A stretch of DNA of 64,000 nucleotides. Origin: Acanthaster planci. Taxonomy: Eukaryota > Echinodermata > Asteroidea > Valvatida > Acanthasteridae. Below, in pieces: positions 12,636 to 49,593 of this stretch; position 1 is the stretch's first letter; every line of letters starts with the position of its first letter. The DNA is taken from positions 831,476 to 895,475 of the forward strand of contig NW_019091419.1 in assembly GCF_001949145.1 (NCBI RefSeq), read 5' to 3'. The translations under genes and the position numbers were made by a program. A model generated the notes under the pieces. The model was not told the DNA's origin. It searched no databases and saw nothing but the letters and a program-made list of their open reading frames with translations.

Positions 12636-12927
12636 AATGTAGTTTAGCTTTTCTTTGCAGACGGTGCATTCGTGGAGGAAGGAGGGGAACGATACGTTCC
12701 TGATACAGTGGAAAATGATGTTTATTTACTGAACGTGCGCCCTCAAGTGTCCCAATAATACGACTGACGACGGCTACTGCTATCAATCATCCCAAAGGTA
12801 GATAACGATCTCTATGATTGGCTAAAGGAAATAGGGTGATTAAAGCTAAAGTCTTTTAGCTGACAAATTAGGTAATCGCTTAAATGATCTGCAAGTGAAG
12901 TTGCAAATCCGCAGACACGGAAGCTAG
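12636..12927. promoter_or_regulatory. Bidirectional promoter interval between the CDIPT-like gene and CPD
   Basis: Only 292 bp separate the start codons of two divergently transcribed genes, so both 5' UTRs and core promoters must lie in or near this interval unless further upstream non-coding exons exist. An inverted CCAAT box (GATTGGCTAAAGG, around 12820) is visible, a common element of bidirectional promoters. No clear TATA box was seen. Transcription start sites cannot be placed from sequence alone. Confidence 0.6.
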
Positions 12928-38292
<25,365 letters not shown>

Positions 38293-40880
38293 CGACTTTG
38301 TTTTTCGTTCGTAGTTGTCAGTTGCATCGGCGTCTCTTATATTCTGGCCATTGTGTTGCCGTTGGATTGTGAATGACTAGAATGAACAGCACTTGACATG
38401 ACATCTTCACAGTACTTCTTAATTTCTGTGTGTGATGCCTCTGGATGGCCATGCAACTCTACAGTTCATTAACTTTTGTTGAAATAAGTCGGGTACCCCC
38501 TTTACAATAGTTGTTGAAAAGAGCAAACGCCCATATAGATGTACGGGTCCTGCCTGGGTTATACATGTGCGTGTAAGTCAGTGTTGTAGTCAAGACCAGT
38601 CATAAGACCGGTCACAACTAAGATGGCGAACAATAACTTACAATAAAGGAATGCTTTTGTTACAGTTCAGGTGAACAGCTTGTGACTTCAATTCAGACTT
38701 GAGGCCCTGTGTTGTGTCGTGTAATGTCTTGTGGTGGTCTTAAGGGTCTTTGGCTACAACAGTGTTATTCTTTAAAGGTACAGTCCGACATCTGCCGTTT
38801 GTGCACTGTGTTCGTTTGGGGCAACAAAAGAGCTAAAATCTAAAGAAGAGTGCTTTACATATGAGAGAAATATGAGAAAAAGAAGGCATGCCTCATTGCA
38901 ATCTCCAGCAACAGGCGTGTTGTAGGCAAACCTTAAATTTAGCTTTCTGAAGTCGTCATATTTACATACTGTATTGAAAATCTACTTCAACCTTGCGTGT
39001 AAATCATAATGTCTCTTTCCATTCCAGAGAAAGGTTTGTAAGACAGAAATGTGTATTAGAATCAAATTTATAAAAAACACTTTTTTTTACTTGCTGGTAT
39101 CTAAAATTGAGCATATCAAATTTGGTCAAATTTCTGGCACGAAAGTTATTGCGCAGATCCATTTCACACGTGCACCTGAGGTGTCAAAGTGGGGTGTAAC
39201 GGCGAGAATTGAAAGTTCATATACATGTACCACTGCGGAAGTCCATTGAGCTAAATTATACGCCAAAGGAGTAACCTTTGGTCTTTATTTTCTTGATCTG
39301 AATTTTCTGTACGTGTATTTGTAGCAACATTTAGTACTGCAGTTTAGTTTGTTAGTGTCTTTTGCACGGCCTTCAGTTTTGTATATACACTTTTGGCTCT
39401 TTGTTTTTTCACTGCCTCAACACTTTTGCACAGATGTTCAGGAACACAGGGTAGGTGTTTCAATTTTGACCAACAGCTGCATGCACAGACGAAAGTTGTT
39501 GTTTTTCAGTTTTATAAATGTTGGTCCGGCAGCATGCATCTCCTGTGAATCACTACATCTTCCTTTGTTACTCCTTTGCCTGCCTTTTCTCTTCTGTCCG
39601 GAAGTTGCTTGTTGTTACGTACATGATACGCACATATTAATCAGTGTTCGTAGGTTTTCTTGTTGTCAGTTCTATATTTTTATGTTCTTACCAACTCGGT
39701 ACATTATTTTTGTATTTTGTTTCACCTTTTTATGTTAATTCATATTAGGTGGAAGTTGGTGAGGAAGTGGGTGATTGAAAGGGATATGATCGAGTTTTGT
39801 CGGTGAATAAGAGAATCAGTGCATCAATTTTACCTTTTCTGAAAGTTCAATAGCATTCGTGCATTTTATTTTTAAGTTTGTCACCATTTATCACTAGCCA
39901 TATAAAAAATTGTATGCTAATCAAATAAAAGGAAACAAAAGTTGATATTGAATTATATTTATATTCTGTAAATATATATTTATCCTATGAGGTACACACA
40001 TTCACAGAAGTTACCATGCGCTCTTTTAAGACACTGCTGAAGCTAAGAGTCACAAGAATGATGGGGTAAACTTGGATTTATTCTTTAATTCTTGCACTCT
40101 GGAAATGTTTATGTGTGTGATTGTTAGCGTGTTTCTACGTTGTTTTTCTAGATCCTTCAAAAGGTTTGGCAGTTGGGGTGGGGTTGGGGCTGATAAGTTT
40201 GACAGGTAGCATTGGGCGAGTTACATGTACATGGAGTTAAACTATTAACTGATTAACTCACTCTAGTCGACAGTGGTTGGACTAGTCTAGTCGACCATTC
40301 ACCACCAGCCTGTCGAGGTTGATCACATCATTGTTTGCCATAAACCATTTTTAATAGCACAGTGCAGAGAGGACCAGTTGTCACAAAAATGCAGGACAAA
40401 CAGTATGTTACCAGTTAACGACCATTTTCACTTTTATTCTTGCTATTTTGCCCTTCCTGCGCCCACCTGTTCTCCCCTTCAGCCTAATGATCTGACAACG
40501 GTTGACTGGGGTCCTTTGCAGTTCAACTTCACGGCACATGCATTGGTTAACCTGTGGTCCTTGATGGAACTTGCCCATGACCACTTGGTATGGAACCCTA
40601 CTTACCAACGTCAGTGCTCTGTATTTGAAACAGGTTCCCACAGTGTTTGGAAAGATAAGAAAACCTCACATTTGAACTGTTTCAGATAAAATTGCATTTT
40701 TCTGTATTGTACTGCTACAGAAATGACTAGAAGTCGTTTGTCTGCATTAAAATGAAATGTCTTGAAAAAATTATAATTGTTAGAAAATGTACTTTTGCTG
40801 CATTGCATCATTTTATTTATTCTTTTTTTGGTTTATGCCCTTTAATCTTTGGCTGGGCAAAACTCATTACATGTACATAA
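38293..40880 (+). other. CPD 3' UTR and downstream flank
   Basis: No further conserved reading frame was recognised. Candidate poly(A) signals on the CPD strand are AATAAA at 38642-38647 (about 350 nt after the stop) and near 39924. Which is used cannot be told from sequence. The rest is AT-rich and featureless by eye. Confidence 0.45.
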
Positions 40881-41028
40881 AAGCATTTTCGAAATGAGTG
40901 GATTCGGCTGGACTTTGGTTTCACAGGTTCTGGCCATTTTGAAGCAGCGTTCAGAATCACATGTTCAAGCTCAGACTGGAACCAGTAAAACCAAAATCTA
41001 AGCCGAATCCACTTGTTTTGAAAATGCT
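40880..41028. repeat. Inverted-repeat (fold-back) element, about 150 bp
   Basis: The left arm 40882-40922 (AGCATTTTCGAAATGAGTGG, then ATTCGGCTGGACTTTGGTTT) and the right arm 40987-41028 are imperfect inverted copies around a spacer of about 65 bp. No coding content. Probably a miniature transposon. Confidence 0.7.
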
Positions 41029-41518
41029 CTTAGGCTACAGGATGATACCAACGAAAAGATGCTCTTTCGAATATGTTTCAGCATTATGAACATCGTGAAT
41101 AAAGGCTCATGGATCAAAGTAATTCGGTTGGATTTACATGTTACTTCATTTTCAAACAATATACTGAAGTTACCCTGAACTTGGAAAACAAAAAAAAAAT
41201 CAACATTCATCTTGGGGAAATAGGCACTAAAGAGAATTATAACACACCTCTTCCTGGTTCTTTATTCTGGTTGGCTAAATTACAGTCGCGTATGGTTCAC
41301 TCATACGGGCTTGTATATGAATTTGATGTCAGTGTGTACACTGCGCTCACATCAATTCCAGAGACTAATGTCCAGTGGGGTACTGCATGTCTTGAAAATT
41401 TTTGACTAGTTATTGCCCCCCGAAGAAGGTTGCTATGGGTCATTTTAAAACAAAAAATGGCAGCATCTAATAAAATGAACCTTCAATATTTTGCAATTTT
41501 AGAAGTGCTCTTGAAAGT

Positions 41519-41914
41519 TTAACCCTAACCCCCTAGGCCTTTTTACTAGGAACCATCCTGAATCCTCCGAAATCCTCCAATTTTCAACATGAAAAAATTG
41601 CATTTAGCCTAAATCCTCCAAAATTTCTTGAAAATGTCATTTGGAGGTGTGCCTATCTGCCCAAATCCTTCAAAATCTTCCAGCAATCCCTGTCATTATG
41701 TTGAGGCAGTGCGAATGGCACTCTTGAGCTGTGCAGTTGATTCAAAAGAAATATCAGGCTGAATTTGTGCTTGACTAAGCACAAACAACATGAGGTCTAA
41801 TCCATGACGTTCACATATGCCGTCCTTCGAAATCAGCCATGCACTTTTGCCATACATCCTGAATCCTCCAATTTCCTCCACTTTGCAGAAAAGGATTTGG
41901 GAGGGTTGGGTTAA
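41519..41914. mobile_element. TTAA-flanked element, family B longer copy
   Basis: TTAA at 41519-41522 and 41911-41914 flank 388 bp that start CCCTAACCCCCTAGGCC and end GGATTTGGGAGGGTTGGG. The right end reverse-complements to CCCAACCCTCCCAAATCC, an imperfect match. Repeated AATCCTCC words inside link it to the palindrome at 24425-24483. Confidence 0.5.
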
Positions 41915-42016
41915 TTAAAACAGTGTCAAAACCCTGAAAGAATGTTTTTCTAGTTTGAGTCGTGTTATAAAATGAATTTGGTCACCAGTGCAAGCCAATG
42001 TCCCCTCGGGCCATGA

Positions 42017-42084
42017 TTAAACCAGAAGAGGGTCCAGTTCTGTTTGAGGCCTTGGGAAATACATGTAGACCCTCTTCTAGTTAA
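42017..42084. repeat. Small TTAA-flanked inverted repeat
   Basis: TTAA (42017-42020), ACCAGAAGAGGGTC, a spacer, GACCCTCTTCTAG and TTAA (42081-42084) form a 60-bp palindromic unit just beyond the downstream end of piggyBac-like copy 1. It could be another reduced TTAA element or chance. Confidence 0.45.
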
Positions 42085-42258
42085 ATGCATAGAACATACA
42101 TGTACATGTACTAAAACAATAACATTAAAGAGATGCCGAAGAGCCATTTCTTGTTGTGGTACCACAATTTGTGTATCCTTAGAACTGTCTGTATTTACTC
42201 GGAATAAGTACAGATGTGGCCGAGTTGTTCATTCTGTTACCAGATTTTTGCAGCCACT

Positions 42259-44493
42259 CTAGTGTGCTGACTTGCATTGCAAACAGGTGATGATGGTGGT
42301 CGTCCTGCTCACACTGTGCACTTGGCAAGAAAAGCTGTTGCATTCACTGCACAGACGACTTGTTCTCCTCCTACGGCCATGGGGACAGAAGGCACATCTT
42401 CTCTGTGGGGGTAACTCGTTGGGCCTGCCAGGTGCCACGGTTGGGTACTGGACAACAAATCCTGCCACTTCCATGGCTCTCAGCACATTCTTTGGCAGTC
42501 GTTGGGGCTGGGCCAGGCGCATCGTCACCTGTGGGTTGACCAAGGCCCTGACAAGCTGGTGGATGAAGTTGTGGCGGGTTTTTTGCTCACCTTGAAGATT
42601 GGGGTTCACTTGGAGATAGATGATGAAGCTGTTGATTGCGGCACAGTTCAGAAGGTGGTAAAATACCGCCATAGGCCAGCGTCTGGTGATGCGGGCACAG
42701 TTGTAGACGGAGCACATCTGATCAAATGTGTGCACGCCAGCCTTGGTGGCATTGTAGTATGTCAAGATGTCCGGTTTCTTCGAAGTGGGGTGTGTTTCCG
42801 TATCATGATGCATTGATGATAGGAGCAAGATGTTCTTCCTGGGTTTGGGCACATATGAAACCAGAGTCGATGTGTCAGAGAACAGAAATTGCGATGATTT
42901 TGTTGCCCGATTCCATACATTCCTCTTTCGCATCTCCAAGGGAACCTCACTGCGATTACCTTTGATTGTTCCCACAAGAGTCATGTTCTTTTTATACAAG
43001 TAGTTAGCCAAGTTATTGCTGACAAAAAAAGTGTTGGCAGTGATGTTCCGTCCTGTCCCAAACAATGGCTCAGCAAGTTCCTTGACAACTCGGGCCCCCA
43101 GATGGCATTCTACCCGGTTGGATCGCTTTCCAGTGTAAGGCTGAATGTTGTGAAGGTAGTGGGATGTGCTGTCGACTGATGTCCAAAACTTCAGTCCATA
43201 TTTGGCTGGCTTTTTTGGCATGTATTGCCGAAAGGAACACCGTCCTCGAAATGCAATGAGCTGTTCGTCGATGGTCACACTTTCAGAGGGGCTGAAGTGT
43301 CGGCGACAGGCCCGAGCGAACATCTCAAAGATTTCTCTGATTGGAGCAAACTTGTCTGTGGATTTTCTCTGGGCCCGAGTCGCCTTGTTGTCAAATCTGA
43401 GCATGGTCAGGATGTCCTGGAATCGTGTACTGCTCATGGTGGCTAAGCACAGTGGTCTGCAGAAGAATCCTTGGCCCCAGAAAGAGCGCACTCTTTCGTG
43501 CCCCAAGTTTGTCAGTCCAAGGTACAACAAGAGACCCAAGAAGGCATACAGCTCCATCAATGCCACATTCCTCCACTCCTTTCCTCTCTTCATTACTCCT
43601 TGGGCATTAGTGTGTTGCAAGATGACATGCAACATGGCCGCTGGAAAAAACAATTCGAAAATCTCCAATGGCGTGGTTGCTCCACCAACATTTCTGGGGC
43701 CAGCTTTCTGGGTCATTATGTTGGGCCTTGCCATTTTGGCAGTTGGTCTTGGATTGTTGGACCAAACGGTTCCATCTGGTGCCCTTGTTTGTGCTGGCTG
43801 GGCTGCTGCTGCTGGTGGCCGGATCACATGGCCCTGTCCACGAGGAAAGGGCAGTTGTCGTCCTTTTGGCCGAAGATTTGCCTGACGTTTCTTTCTTGGC
43901 AGTGGCGCCACATCAGAATCGTCACTCTCTATGTCGCTCTCTGTAGTGATCTCACTCTGACTTGAGTGACTGGAAGGTTCATTTTCAGAACCACTGTCTC
44001 CTGAAAATGAACTCCCGGAACTGTCAGACATGTCAGAGTCATCACCAGACATTTTGCTTGGAGCACTCAGGGAACTGTTGGAGTCATCTCCTTGGAATAT
44101 GCATTTATGGCATTGGAGATCATCAGCAGGGGACATCTTGCTTGGAGAACTCCAGGAACTGTCAGGGTCAGCTTTGATTACTCTTTGGAGAGCATCAATG
44201 CCATCAGGACAGGGTATCTTGCTTGGAGAACTCCAGGAACTGTCAGGGTCAGCTTTGATTACTCTTTGGAGAGCATCAATGCCATCAGGACTGGGCATCT
44301 TGGTTGGAGAACTCCAGGAACTGTCAGGGTCATCTTTGAATATTCCTTGGACAGCATCAATGCCATCAGCACGGGGTATCTTGCTTGGAGTTGGACATGT
44401 TTGAGAACACCAGGAACTGTCTGGGTCATCTTTGATTATTCCATGGCGAGCATCAATGCCATCAGCACTGGACATCTTGCTTGGAGAAGCCAT
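42259..44493 (-). CDS. piggyBac transposase-like protein, copy 1 (intact, intronless, catalytic triad altered)
   Basis: A 744-residue frame read from the ATG at 44493, which is the start conserved in all three copies (MASPSK). Residues 1 to about 130 are tandem acidic repeats of about 25 residues (IIKDDPDSSWSSPSK, then DGIDAL). A Ser/Asp/Glu-rich stretch and a basic patch (PRKKRQ) follow. The DDE_Tnp_1_7 core runs from about 210 to 620. Aligned to piggyBac, the catalytic positions are D409 (TIDEQL), N487 instead of Asp (NITANTFF) and H588 instead of Asp (AGVHTFDQM), while D591 is kept. The spacings of 78 and 101 residues equal those of piggyBac D268-D346-D447. The C-terminus has a cysteine-rich domain of CxxC/CxxH pairs, as used for end binding. 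The protein is probably nuclear and DNA-binding but should not catalyse cut-and-paste. It lacks the intron of copies 2 and 3. Confidence 0.9.
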   Translation of the reverse strand: MASPSKMSSADGIDARHGIIKDDPDSSWCSQTCPTPSKIPRADGIDAVQGIFKDDPDSSWSSPTKMPSPDGIDALQRVIKADPDSSWSSPSKIPCPDGIDALQRVIKADPDSSWSSPSKMSPADDLQCHKCIFQGDDSNSSLSAPSKMSGDDSDMSDSSGSSFSGDSGSENEPSSHSSQSEITTESDIESDDSDVAPLPRKKRQANLRPKGRQLPFPRGQGHVIRPPAAAAQPAQTRAPDGTVWSNNPRPTAKMARPNIMTQKAGPRNVGGATTPLEIFELFFPAAMLHVILQHTNAQGVMKRGKEWRNVALMELYAFLGLLLYLGLTNLGHERVRSFWGQGFFCRPLCLATMSSTRFQDILTMLRFDNKATRAQRKSTDKFAPIREIFEMFARACRRHFSPSESVTIDEQLIAFRGRCSFRQYMPKKPAKYGLKFWTSVDSTSHYLHNIQPYTGKRSNRVECHLGARVVKELAEPLFGTGRNITANTFFVSNNLANYLYKKNMTLVGTIKGNRSEVPLEMRKRNVWNRATKSSQFLFSDTSTLVSYVPKPRKNILLLSSMHHDTETHPTSKKPDILTYYNATKAGVHTFDQMCSVYNCARITRRWPMAVFYHLLNCAAINSFIIYLQVNPNLQGEQKTRHNFIHQLVRALVNPQVTMRLAQPQRLPKNVLRAMEVAGFVVQYPTVAPGRPNELPPQRRCAFCPHGRRRRTSRLCSECNSFSCQVHSVSRTTTIITCLQCKSAH

Positions 44494-46896
44494 CGTGATA
44501 GAAAGAACCGGCACAGAATACAGAGCACTGCACGGAATGGGACAATGAATCTCATCTCGAAGGCGTACCCGTGTGTACGTGTAGCACATAAACGTTTGGT
44601 ATCCCTGGTTCCTTCCCATAGCCTTGACAGACATAGGGTATATGGTCATAAGGGACAAGGGAACTAGATCAGAGCACGCGTAACCGTGATCGTATGGAAC
44701 GCCAAAGAGGCATTTAATGCGATTACCGAATCAGTGACTCCCTTCGGCAATCGGTGATGCATATAATCACGATCGGTGATTACCCGTCACTCGACCAGCT
44801 GATGATGCATAATTACTGTACTGTCCGATATGTGCAACGTTCTTCATAAGAATGTTCAATGTTTAACTAATATCTTGCATATTATCTTGCAATATATATA
44901 TATTCGATGTTTTCACACAATTTTCCATGTTCACTCGTCGCCCAGCGCCCGAACAGGGAGCTGGAAAGAGAGCCTGAAAGTAAAAGGTCACGCAGGGAGC
45001 TTCCGGAACCCTTGCGCATTCTGCCTATGGAGATTGGGCCATCCAATCACGTTCAATAATTATGGAAGAATAATTTCTTACTGAAACCACCCCATAAAAC
45101 ACTCATGTTGGAATTTTACCTCTGTCTTCCTCAAGTAATATTTTGGAAAAGTCACCTGGAGACGGGTAAAAAACGAATTTTATTAACGACCTTTCACGTC
45201 CGGCGAGATCGTACCCGTACCTAGGTCTCCTTGTTCATGCGCGTTTGTTTTCATTTGCCGTGCTTTCCTAAAAACGAGATTGAACAACCTTGCAAAGATT
45301 TACCTACCTGCACTCGATGGGTTCCAGATTCTGTTGAGTTGACATCCCGCACTTGTTGTCAGCAAAGATTAGATAAAAATATTAGCGTCATTCTTAAAAG
45401 TTGAGTATTGCTTTATGTTTATTACCTTATAAATTATAAACATGGGCAAAATATTTTGATCTGTTTTATTTCGGCTTTTACCCACAGACTACCATAAAAT
45501 TTCAAACCGTAAATGTTCATCTGCGAACGAGACTGCCGCATTGCACTGTTCTTCATGTATTTTAGATTTTCGGAAGTGGTGGGTCAATTTTTGGCAGGAT
45601 ATTTCTCTTCAAGATCAGGAATTTTTTATTTTCTATAAATTGATATAGTTTCTATGAATTAAGTAAATTCCCATAGATAGTAGTGATAAATCCCCTGCTT
45701 CCCTTCACTACGCAGGGCGCGTTTTTTTTATCTACACCGTAGCCTTGGTTTTTTCTGTGATGGTGCCAATTCGCGCATGAAAAGAGACTAGTGCTGAGTA
45801 CGTACACGAGCGCATGTGATTTAACGTGGGGGCGGAAACGTGACATAATTGTTAAGACAGTCTAATTAAGCGTTACAATGCATGTCACCAAAAACTGGAA
45901 GACGTCTCGTTGTTGCATAGCTTCAGATGCTGCTAAATGTTATGTGAGAGCTCCGCTAAGAATCGTGGTAGGCCTACGCAATGCAAAACGTGAACAACCC
46001 AAACGTAACAACACGACCGAAATACTAGACTCATAATGAGTAAAACTTTTATTGAGTCTTCCACCGGTTTCCCTTATTCCATGCTTTAAATGCATACAAG
46101 CAGTGACGCACCAAGGATTCGAATTTTTGATATCATTCTTTGCTGTGTTATACAGTGCACAGTTAGCAGTAATAGATTTTGATATTGGGAGTCTTTTACC
46201 GTGGGTATATGAAACATTATTAACGCTCTTTGCTGCAAAGCCATAACCTGTCTGCTTGTTCGACTCTGTAAGCTGAACAAGCCTTGAGGAAATGACGCAG
46301 ACGAAGTTGCAATCAAGGCTTCAAGACCAACCTGAACATGTTTCAAGTAAAATATTTTGAAATTCTGATTTTTTATGAGGGAAAAGAAACAAAAAATGAA
46401 ATAAAATGATGAGAGACGAAGTGGTGGAAATCTCAATCTGCTTGAAAATAACCCTCATTTGACCCACCTAAATTGTTCATAATGTTTGTCACATCACAGT
46501 TGTATTTTATCCCCCTCCCCCCGAAAAAAATAATAATGCTAAAAAACATTGCGTGAGCTTGGCTATCCTAGCTCATCAAGCCAGCGATCACGGTGGTGAT
46601 TAAAATTCTACTTTTTCACACACGCCAAAGAAATGACTTGACCATCAGAGGAAGAGGAATCGCCCCAATACTGTCACAAATGCATCGGTCTATCACCTCT
46701 GAAGCATCAACTTTCGGAACTAAGTACAGATATTTATTTGCTATAGTACACGCACGATAGTTTCGTGATTTCACGCGTTCGCTCTGAATGGTACAGTTCT
46801 GTCAGCATTAGTCTCTTCTCAAGCGCGAATTAGCGCTACCAGAGCGAAAAACCCTAGGCTATGGTGTAGCCTAAATAAAAAATACTCGTGCAGGGC
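44494..46896. other. Spacer after piggyBac-like copy 1
   Basis: The first about 190 bp (to about 44690) are homologous to the 5' flanks of copies 2 and 3, ending in the shared word GGGAACTAGATC. Beyond that I see no conserved coding sequence, only short ORFs. Confidence 0.45.
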
Positions 46897-47012
46897 CAAC
46901 CTCAACCAACGTTCCCATGACTACGATGTTGCCGCGTCATATTGGTTCCCACTGTGCCTAGCGCGATGTAACTAGTGAAGGAACATGCACGCAGCCCTTG
47001 GAGTCGAGGTTG
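46897..47012. repeat. Short dispersed repeat with CAACCTC ends, copy 1
   Basis: Begins CAACCTCAAC and ends GTCGAGGTTG, near-perfect inverted ends. It shares TTGCCGCG, CATATTGGTT and CACGCAGCC blocks with the copy at 63889-63994. About 116 bp, non-coding, class unknown. Confidence 0.6.
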
Positions 47013-49326
47013 GGCCCGCAGACACGTGTACATTTTTTTACTCCCAAGTTTATAATCTGAGCTGGCCCACTGGGGTACAGGGCCATACATATGGATCGTG
47101 GATGCAAGATGTCAGGGGCCCCATATGGGTGCACCAATTCAAGCTCCACTGAAATTGTGGAAAATTAACAAAGTTTGGAGCCCCAATACATGGCAGGCAA
47201 CTGAAGTCCCCGAGGCCTCTTAAACAAAGAACAATGTATTATTTGGTCCTTCAGATTTTATTTGATCTTCAATTTGTAGCAGGTTAACCAATTATTTTTT
47301 TAATTATCTGCCAAAGACAAACTCCCCCCCCCAAAAAAAGTGAATATTCCCAAGTATTCTCAGCAGCCATTTTTCAAATGACATCCCTCACCTTACGGGG
47401 CTCTTCTGACAAGTTATTAATCACACTTTTGCCTGCTTTGCCCCTAGATGGGTGCCCCTGAATCTACACAGATGATCCTGGGCCATACTGACACAATTCC
47501 ACAATTGTTGGCCCAAATAGACCCCTCCTTTCGAAAGAATCTTTAGGGGTACTTTTGCGCGCCACGGCGTGCCGGAGAATTTCCTTGCATTGGGACACTG
47601 CACCCATATGGGTTGCTCGATGTGGGACCCACGTTTTGGCCCATCAGGGACCCATATGATTTCCATAATGGGCTTGCTACCTGGGTTGAGACTTGCAGAG
47701 CGTATAGTATCCACACGAGGAAGTCTCTTGTCAAACGTCCAACGGGAAACGATTACGTAATTTAGCCACGGGTGGCCATGGCGACAGCAAATTCCTTGCA
47801 CTGTAATGTGATACACAAGTGATGTAAAGCCACCTTTCATGTACTAGAGTTGGCACACAAAGCAAAGAAAATTTAAAGAATTTGTCTAATTATGGCGTAT
47901 GTATTAATTCTTTTCATTGCTGAAGAATATGAAAAAAGTCACACGGACACATCCAGGGTAATTTGTATCGATATCCCGATTCTGCCGATAGTTTGTCAAT
48001 TTTGTCAATGCATAAGTATAATTTATTTTACGAAGCAATGGAATTTTTACAGGGCAAGTTTGTGTCATGAAATTAGACAGCACAAAAATTAACCCTTTTG
48101 TCTGGATGCAATAAACATTAACATTGCTAACATCAATATGATTCTTCTAGTCTGTTCTCTCCACAATCAGCTTTTGCTGAAAGGGCCAGTGCCCAAACCA
48201 ATACTGTCTACTCGGGTTGTAAAATTTTTGCGCAGATACACCAAGTTACACAGACCATGACGTCAGTGGTGTATCCAGGTTTCAGGTGGGGTGGGAGAGT
48301 CGATTTATTTTCCTACAAACGTTGGTCCATTTCTTGTCCATAGAAGTTCCTCAACCGCCACTGCCCCCCCCCCATGGTGGTAATGTCTGGAAGTGCTAGA
48401 ACATCTATTCAAAAATTAAACAAAATCAGCAAACGTGCAAAGCAAATCAGCAAAATGTTGCAATGAGCCTGGGGGAGAGGAAGACTATAGCTTCCCCAAT
48501 GATGAGAAGTAGAGATATTCTGAAGGATACTGGCGTTAAACTCTGGGTCAGGTTGTGCCACGGATAAGTCCTGTTTTATCTATGAATTAATGATTGTGGT
48601 CACGGTCGTGTTCATGTACGTAGTTTTTTTTATTTTCCTTTTTGGACATGCAACACACTGTAGAAACCTATGGTGCATCTAGTGCAAAGCCCTATTTGAC
48701 CTTAGAGCATTAAACCATTTTGTGTATGTGCTATAGGTCATCTGTGACGGAAATGTGGATTTATTGGTGTCATAAGTTCATAACAAAATATTTGGACATC
48801 GGTATGTAACAGACAACAATTTTAACAAATAATGAATCACATCTAAGAAACAAATGAAAGCAGGTTTCCTTTTAAGACACCCAGCAGGGATAGCTTCCAA
48901 GACAAAGCAACAGAAATCACTGACTCGTGCATTTTTAAAATATTTTTTCTCTGTTTTATTGATTAAAAAAACACAAAACAAACATAAATTAGAAAGTACA
49001 AGCACAAATCATACAAAATTATGGAAACTGGAAAAAAGGAGATAATTAGAAAGTATCACAGAAAAAATCTTTCAGAAAAAGAGGGGGCCATGAAGAGATG
49101 TAGAAAAAATGGTCACTACAAATGTACATTTGAAATGATTGCATAGGGTCTACAGAATTAAAATTTCAATTTTTTGTAATGGAGACTAATGGTTTGATTT
49201 TTCAAAGCAATCTTATATTCTATATCATACTAATTTTGTAAAAAAATCTTAACCCCCAAAAGCACGAAATTTGAGTCTGGAATTTACATCTTTATAAATA
49301 AAACTTAGTACAAAGAAAAACATAAT
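47013..49326. other. Spacer without recognised genes
   Basis: Contains several CCATATGGG-like words (47080-47660) and a 139-codon minus-strand ORF at 47421-47840 with no recognisable motif, which I do not call as a gene. The part after about 48800 may be further decayed LINE sequence. Confidence 0.4.
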
Positions 49327-49593
49327 TCAAAAATTATTATGGGGAATGCCAAAAATGAATTCAAATTTCCATATGGAGTCTTTGATATTTTGATTGTTAA
49401 AATATATGAACTCTGACAAGATGGGTGAAACGTGACCACACTCATAAAAAATACAAATAGAAGTTTTGGGACATTTATCACAAAAAGCACAGTTGGGAAA
49501 ATCTTTCCTTCCAATTTTAAAAAGAGAATTATTAAAGGCAATAGCCCCATGAAACATCTTAAAATAAAAAGCTCTTAAGTTCCACTTGTACAC
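49327..49593 (-). pseudogene. LINE (non-LTR retrotransposon) reverse-transcriptase C-terminal remnant
   Basis: The minus-strand frame reads WNLRAFYFKMFHGAIAFN, LFKIGRKDFPNCAFCDKCPK and then ICIFYECGHVSP. This is the typical RT C-terminal region of LINE ORF2 proteins: an FxFKxLH start, KIGxxDxxxCxFC, then FxECxxV zinc-knuckle-like spacing. The frame is short and flanked by stops, so it is a decayed fragment. The adjoining AT-rich sequence (48800-50300) may belong to the same dead element, but I cannot follow it further. Confidence 0.6.

Noticed and set aside
43166-43885. Plus-strand ORF of 239 codons and similar frames opposite the piggyBac-like genes
   Set aside because: They mirror the minus-strand transposase in each copy and show no motif, so they are shadow frames.
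44092-44667. Plus-strand repetitive ORF (191 codons) opposite the N-terminal repeats
   Set aside because: It is the antisense reading of the 25-residue acidic repeats, and the coding sense is clearly the minus strand.
47421-47840. 139-codon minus-strand ORF
   Set aside because: No recognisable domain or homologous copy in the window, and length alone is not evidence in this composition.
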